Below are positions 16,234 through 22,439 of a stretch of DNA of 22,439 nucleotides, piece after piece. Positions within the stretch are counted from its first letter, which is position 1. Each line of letters begins with the position of its first letter. The DNA comes from Betaproteobacteria bacterium (GTDB lineage Bacteria; Pseudomonadota; Gammaproteobacteria; Burkholderiales; Rhodocyclaceae), in the NCBI GenBank assembly GCA_028868235.1, contig JAGWUW010000006.1, forward strand, positions 1-22,439. Direction: 5' to 3'. Under the pieces are notes generated by a model that worked only from the letters and a program-made list of their open reading frames with translations, was not told the DNA's origin and searched no databases. The translations under genes were made by a program, and so were the position numbers.

Positions 16234-17108
16234 TGCTCGCCCAGTTCCTCCAATTCCTTTTTTCCGGCGTAACGGTCGGTGCCACCTACGCACTGGCGGC
16301 ACTTGGCTTCACACTGATTTACAACGCGAGCAACGTCATCAACTTTGCCCAAGGCGAATTCATCATGCTCGGCGGTATGCTGGCCGTGTATTTCACGCAG
16401 GCTGGACTGCCGCTGCCGGCAGCCCTGCTGCTCGCCATCCTGATTCCGGCCATCGTCGGTGTGGTGGTTGAGAAACTGGCCATCGAGCCGGTCAAGGGCG
16501 CGGAAACGGTGACCCTGATCATCATCACCATCGGCGCGTCGCTGGTCATCCGCGGCCTGACCACTGTCATCTTCGGCAAGGGTACGCACAGCCTGCCTCC
16601 GTTCTCCGGCGACACCCCCATCGAAATCCTCGGGGCAACGCTGCTGCCGCAAAGCCTCTGGGTACTCGGCATCACCGCCCTCGTCGTCGTCGCCCTGTGG
16701 TATTTCTTCAACCGCACACTCCAGGGCAAGGCCATGCTTGCCACTTCGTATAACCGACTGGCCGCCGAACTGGTCGGCATCAACACCAGCTGGGTGCTGT
16801 TCATGAGCTTCGCCATGTCGGCCGCGCTGGGTGCGCTCGGCGGCATCCTGATCACGCCGATCACCCTGACCTCCTACGATGTGGGCATCATGCTCGGCCT
16901 CAAGGGCTTTGTCGCCGCCGTCGTCGGCGGTCTGGGCAACGGCCTGGGCGCCGTCATCGGCGGCCTGCTGGTCGGCATCCTGGAAGCGATGGGCGCCGGC
17001 TATATTTCGTCGAGCTACAAGGACGCCATTCCCTTCGTGCTGATCCTGTTCATTCTCTTCTTCATGCCGCGCGGCCTGTTCGGCGGCAAATCGACGGATC
17101 GGGTGTAA
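16233..17108 (+). CDS. livH: Branched-chain amino acid/aromatic-type ABC transporter permease LivH
   Basis: A 291-residue inner-membrane permease with about eight hydrophobic helices. The N-terminal GVTVGATYALAALGFTLIYN and the INFAQGEFIMLGG motif are typical of LivH. The KGFVAAVVGGLGNGLGAVIGG loop is the ATPase-contact region. ATG 16233 (MLAQFL) is favoured; a GTG one codon earlier at 16230 is possible. AGGGAG is 6 bp upstream. It is followed after 2 bp by livM. The transported ligand is not readable, and the binding protein is likely the one encoded at 5165-6310. Confidence 0.93.
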   Translation: MLAQFLQFLFSGVTVGATYALAALGFTLIYNASNVINFAQGEFIMLGGMLAVYFTQAGLPLPAALLLAILIPAIVGVVVEKLAIEPVKGAETVTLIIITIGASLVIRGLTTVIFGKGTHSLPPFSGDTPIEILGATLLPQSLWVLGITALVVVALWYFFNRTLQGKAMLATSYNRLAAELVGINTSWVLFMSFAMSAALGALGGILITPITLTSYDVGIMLGLKGFVAAVVGGLGNGLGAVIGGLLVGILEAMGAGYISSSYKDAIPFVLILFILFFMPRGLFGGKSTDRV

Positions 17109-17110
17109 GC

Positions 17111-18043
17111 ATGAAAAAGAACGTCTATTTCGGCCTGTATCTGGTCATCGCGCTGCTCGCGGTGCTGCCCTTCGTGGTCCCCAACAGCTTCTACCTCGAC
17201 CTGGTCATCCGCATGGCGATCAACGCCGTGATCGTCCTTGGTCTCAACCTGCTGATCGGTTTCGCCGGCCAGATCAGTCTCGGCCACGCCGGCTTCCTTG
17301 GCATCGGCGCGTATGCCTCGGCCGTTCTGCCAACCCATTTTGGTTGGCACCCGCTCGTTGCCATGGGCGCCGGCGCTGCCGCCACCGGCCTGTTGGCGGC
17401 ACTAGTCGCCCGTCCCATCTTCAAGCTGAAGGGCCACTACCTGGCGATGGCCACCCTCGGCCTGGGCATCATCATCAGTATCGCGCTACGTAATGAAGCC
17501 CAATGGACTGGCGGGCCGGACGGCATGCCGGTTCCGACCATGGGCCTGTTCGGCTTCGACCTGTCGAGCGACAAGCAGTGGTACTGGGTCGTCGCGCTGC
17601 TGCTCTCCATCTCGGTGTGGGCCTCGCTCAACCTGATCGACTCCCCGTTCGGTCGCGCCCTGCGCGCCCTGCACGGTTCGGAAGTCGCCTCGCAGGTGGT
17701 TGGCGTCGATGTCGTGCGCTACAAGGTGGCGATCTTCGTGCTGTCCGCGGTCTTCGCCAGCCTGATGGGCAGCGTCACGGCGCACTACGTCGGTTTCGTC
17801 AGCCCCAACTTCGCCGACTTCTTCCATTCCATCGAACTGGTGACCATGGTGGTCATCGGCGGCATGGCCTCGGTGTACGGCTCGCTAGTCGGAGCCGTAC
17901 TGCTCACCGCCCTGCCGCAAGCCCTGGCCACCTTCGAAGGCTGGGAAACCGTGGTCTTCGGCGCCATTCTGATGGGTTCCATGATCTTCCTGCCCAAGGG
18001 CCTGGTCCCAACGCTGGCCTCCAAGTTCGGCAAGGGAGAATGA
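17111..18043 (+). CDS. livM: Branched-chain amino acid/aromatic-type ABC transporter permease LivM
   Basis: A 310-residue second permease, partner of LivH. The signature NLLIGFAGQISLGHAGFLGIGAYASA covers about residues 45-70. The KGHYLAMATLGLGIIISI segment and the C-terminal ELVTMVVIGGMASVYGSLVGA coupling loop are conserved. It starts 2 bp after livH and ends 1 bp before livG, so the genes are cotranscribed and probably translationally coupled. Length is normal for LivM proteins lacking the long N-terminal extension seen in enterobacteria. Confidence 0.93.
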   Translation: MKKNVYFGLYLVIALLAVLPFVVPNSFYLDLVIRMAINAVIVLGLNLLIGFAGQISLGHAGFLGIGAYASAVLPTHFGWHPLVAMGAGAAATGLLAALVARPIFKLKGHYLAMATLGLGIIISIALRNEAQWTGGPDGMPVPTMGLFGFDLSSDKQWYWVVALLLSISVWASLNLIDSPFGRALRALHGSEVASQVVGVDVVRYKVAIFVLSAVFASLMGSVTAHYVGFVSPNFADFFHSIELVTMVVIGGMASVYGSLVGAVLLTALPQALATFEGWETVVFGAILMGSMIFLPKGLVPTLASKFGKGE

Positions 18044-18044
18044 G

Positions 18045-18806
18045 ATGAGCATGCTGCAAGTCAAAGACCTTTCCATCCAATTCGGTGGCGTCAAGGCCGT
18101 GCAGAACGTGTCCTTCAACATCGATGCCGGCATCGTCTACTCGGTCATCGGCCCCAACGGTGCCGGCAAGACCACCCTGTTCAACCTGATCACCGGAGTA
18201 TACAAACCAACCTCCGGGGAGATCACGCTGGACGGCGAGGCCATCCACGGGAAATCGCCAAACGAACTAGCCGTACGCGGCGTCGCCCGCACCTTCCAGA
18301 ACCTACAGATCTGCATGAATATGAGCGCCATCGAGAATGTGATGGTGGGCGCTCACTTGCGTCTTGACCGCAATTTAATCAAGGCCGCGCTGCGCTTCCC
18401 TGGTCTCAAGAAGCGGGATCGCGAACTGCGTGCCGAAGCGACGCAACTGATGGATTTCGTCGGTCTCGGCCAGTATGTCGAGACCCGTGCCGACGCCATG
18501 TCCTACGGTGCGCTAAAGCGTCTGGAGATCGCCCGTGCCCTGGCCATGAAGCCGCGCCTGATCTTCCTCGACGAACCGGCTGCCGGCCTCAACCCCAAGG
18601 AAACCATCGAGGTAGACCATCTGGTGCGCAAGATCGCCGACTCCGGCGTAACCGTGGTGCTGGTCGAGCACGACATGAAGATGGTCATGAACCTGTCCGA
18701 CCGCATCCTCGTCCTCGACTACGGCAAAAAGCTGGCCGAAGGCACCGGTGAAGAAATCCGCAAGAACCCGGACGTGATCGCGGCGTACCTGGGTGCTCAC
18801 GCATAA
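18045..18806 (+). CDS. livG: ABC transporter ATP-binding protein LivG
   Basis: A 253-residue ATPase, one of two that drive the importer. Walker A is GPNGAGKTT (about residues 35-43), the signature motif MSYGALKRLEIARAL, Walker B IFLDEPAAGLNP, and the switch histidine VEHDMK. Compared with LivF it keeps the long insertion between Walker A and signature that is usual for LivG. It starts directly behind livM and precedes the hemerythrin-LivF gene by 15 bp. Confidence 0.94.
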   Translation: MSMLQVKDLSIQFGGVKAVQNVSFNIDAGIVYSVIGPNGAGKTTLFNLITGVYKPTSGEITLDGEAIHGKSPNELAVRGVARTFQNLQICMNMSAIENVMVGAHLRLDRNLIKAALRFPGLKKRDRELRAEATQLMDFVGLGQYVETRADAMSYGALKRLEIARALAMKPRLIFLDEPAAGLNPKETIEVDHLVRKIADSGVTVVLVEHDMKMVMNLSDRILVLDYGKKLAEGTGEEIRKNPDVIAAYLGAHA

Positions 18807-18821
18807 GAAGAGGAGAGAGAC

Positions 18822-20138
<1,317 letters not shown>

Positions 20139-20156
20139 TCCGCGCTACGACCGCCT

Positions 20157-20193
20157 CGCCTATCTCCGCCTGCTGCGGCGGGAGCGATAGGCG
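20157..20193. terminator. Strong hairpin downstream of livF inside the kinase 3' coding end
   Basis: Arms CGCCTATC (20157-20164) and GATAGGCG (20186-20193) enclose an inner 6-bp stem (20165-20170 with 20177-20182). No T-run follows on the livF strand, so any termination would be Rho-assisted or incomplete. It begins 19 bp after the livF stop, where a 3' end is expected, but it is also kinase coding sequence, so its role is uncertain. Confidence 0.4.
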
Positions 20194-22439
20194 GGGCTGG
20201 TCGAGCCAGTGGAGAAGCCTCTCAAATAGCCCATCCGGATCGACTGGCTTGGCAATGTGGTCGTTCATCCCGGCCTCGAGACAGATCCGGCGATCCTCTT
20301 CGAAAGCGTTGGCCGTCATGGCCAGGATAGGTGTGTCGCGGTTCAGCAAGGAGATCCGGATCGCCTGCGTTGCCTCGACGCCGTTCATTTTCGGCATCTG
20401 CATGTCCATAAGAATCAGGGCATAGGCTTTCTGGCTGGCCAATTCGACCGCCTGGCAACCATTTTCTGCAACGTCCACGGTCAGGCCGGCATCTTCCAAC
20501 AGACTGGTCGCAACCTCCCGACCAATCGGCTCGTCCTCAACCACCAGAACCCTGGCGCCCAGGTAACTTTCCCGGATCAAGCGCTCGCACGCCAGCACGG
20601 ATGGCACATCAGCCTGCAACGCCTCCGACCAGTTCACGGCGCACTTCTGCAAGCGGACGGTAAACCAGAAATTGCTGCCTTCCCCTGGCCTGCTCAGCAC
20701 ACCGATATGGCCGCCCATCAAGCCGACCAGGCGCTTGCTGATGGCCAGTCCGAGTCCGGTGCCACCGTAACGGCGAGTCATCGTGTTGTCGGCCTGCTCG
20801 AAGGCGGTAAACAAGCGCCCCTGTGCTTCCTCCGCAATTCCGATACCCGTATCAATGATATCGAAGCGCACCAGAACCTCTCCCGGTGTTTCATGGACCA
20901 GGCCGGCATGCAGAGTCACACTTCCCTTTTCAGTAAATTTCAGGGCATTGCCGACCAGATTGATCAACACCTGCTCCAGGCGCAACGGGTCGCCGACCAG
21001 AGGCAGGCGGTCCAGACCATCGGGCACGCTCAGGTTCAGGTGCAGCCCTTTTTCCGCGGCCCGCTGACCGAGCAGCGAGAAAAGTTCCTCCATCAGTTGG
21101 CCAATCCGGACCGGAGACTCTTCCAGGATCAGACGCTCGGCCTCAATCTTGGAAATATCGAGGATGTCGTTGATGACCCCAAGCAGGTGATCAGCCGCCC
21201 CCCTGGCCTTGTCGAGTTGGGCGCGCCCTGTTTCATCGGTCATCTGGCGGCGTGCCAGCGTGACCATGCCGAGGATGCCATTCATCGGAGTTCGCAGTTC
21301 ATGGCTCATGTTGGCCAAGAAGATGCTCTTGGCGCGGTTGGCCGACTCGGCGGCCAGTTTCGCTTCAGTCAGTTCACGGGTCCGCCCCTCGACCAGGGAC
21401 TCGAGATGATGGCGATGGCGCTCCAGTTCGCTCTCGCTCTGCTTGCGAGCTGTGATGTCCTCGACAATGGACCAGATGCACTGATTGCCCTCCGGGTCCT
21501 CGACCAGCATACCGTTGAGGCGGAGGGGAATCAGGCTACCATTCTTGCGTCGGTATTCTTTCTCGTAGGGCCCGTAGCGACCGCTTCGTGCCAGTTCCTG
21601 CAGTTGACGCTTCTCGTCAGCTTCATATTTGCGTGGCGTCAGTTGCCAGTAGTCCAGATCCACCAGTTCTTTTGCGGTATAGCCGGTTATTTTCCGGAAG
21701 GACTCGTTGAAATCGATGTACCGCCCCTGCATATCGGTCAAGGCGATGCCCAGAGGCGACAGGTCGAACAATCCGCGCAGCTTGCGCTCGCTCTCGCTCA
21801 GCGTCTGTTCGCTGCGAAAGCGCTCGGCCTGCAAGGCAGCGATGAGCAGGCCGGTCATCACGCAAGTGGTCATGTAGGCCCAGAGCAGAAAAAGGCTAAG
21901 ATGTTCGTCCGGGAGAAAGAAGGTGCCATGCCCGGTTGCCGTGCTAATGGCGGCAATGACTGAAAATCCGAGTCCGGAAAGCGCGGCGCCGGTCATGCCG
22001 AAGCGCAGGGCAGCCCAGGCGATCAAAGGTAGAGTCAGATAAGCCAGCGGCAGGGTACGGCCCAGGTCACCGTAATCCCTGACGAACGCAAACCAGGCCA
22101 CGACACCGGCTGCCAGCGACCAGAATATCAACTCACCCGGCGCACGAGCCAGGAAGCGGATATTTTTCTGCGTCAGGGTCAGCAACAACGGTGCGGCAAG
22201 CAAAACACCAACCGAATCGCCCAGCCACCAGATCAAGCCATTGAAGGCCAGCAACTCACCCGGTATCGCCCCCATGCCATACAGGCTGACTACACCTCCA
22301 CAGGCTGAGACGATCATGCCCAGCCCGGCGGCGACGATGAATGCAGCCACATCGCGCTGACGATTGAGGGCTGAACGGAAGCCGAAACGCTGCAGCAGGG
22401 TGACTGTTAGTAAAGGGGAGAGTGTATTGCCGACAGCGA

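Noticed and set aside
20842..20853. GATACCCGTATC, which resembles a compact form of the GATAC dyad
   Set aside because: It lies inside the kinase coding sequence with a 2-bp rather than 28-bp spacer and no promoter near it.
20257..21963. A 568-codon open frame on the plus strand opposite the sensor kinase
   Set aside because: It mirrors the well-conserved kinase coding strand in GC-rich DNA, has no recognisable domain and no sensible ribosome site. It is a shadow frame.

Overview
The window reads as chromosomal DNA of a high-GC betaproteobacterium. A Rhodocyclales-type facultative aerobe (Azoarcus, Thauera, Aromatoleum or Dechloromonas relatives) is my best guess. It rests on gene order and protein style only: an aerobic phenylacetyl-CoA (paa) cluster with a stand-alone PaaN-type aldehyde dehydrogenase, linked to a branched-chain-amino-acid-type ABC importer. 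No tRNA, rRNA, insertion sequence, phage or CRISPR signal was seen, and the DNA is almost fully coding.

Left arm (1-13480, all minus strand): a long operon read from right to left, paaZ/paaN, paaG, paaH, paaI, paaK, paaJ, a periplasmic amide/aromatic-type binding protein, paaA, paaB, paaC, paaD, paaE, paaF, and a second crotonase running off the left edge. Together these activate phenylacetate to its CoA ester (PaaK), epoxidise the ring (PaaABCDE), isomerise it to the oxepin (PaaG), open and oxidise the ring (PaaZ/N), and carry out the beta-oxidation-like steps (PaaF, PaaH, PaaJ), with PaaI as rescue thioesterase. Most genes are spaced by 0-30 bp or overlap. The exceptions are 120 bp after paaZ, 95 bp before paaA, and 72 bp before paaF. 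The last gap holds a convincing intrinsic-terminator-like hairpin.

Centre (13481-13856): an AT-rich 376-bp divergent control region. Each side has a TTGACT -35 box. Each promoter is straddled by the same spaced dyad, GATAC-N28-GTATC, with the distal half upstream of -35 and the proximal half overlapping -10. This suggests one regulator co-controls both arms.

Right arm (13857-20138, plus strand): an unassigned 342-residue diiron carboxylate protein (two ExxH motifs), its ferredoxin/FAD reductase, a possible 24-codon leader, then livH, livM, livG and a livF whose product carries an extra N-terminal hemerythrin-like domain with all expected His/Glu ligands. The transporter's binding protein is in the other arm, so the importer appears split across the shared promoter. 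The likely overall function is uptake of an aromatic acid (or a precursor oxidised by the new diiron enzyme) and its oxygen-dependent breakdown through phenylacetyl-CoA. The hemerythrin-ATPase fusion hints that uptake may respond to O2, NO or iron.

Right edge (20098-22439, minus strand): a hybrid sensor histidine kinase (MASE1-PAS-HisKA-HATPase-REC), cut by the window edge. Its 3' end overlaps livF by 41 bp in convergent orientation.
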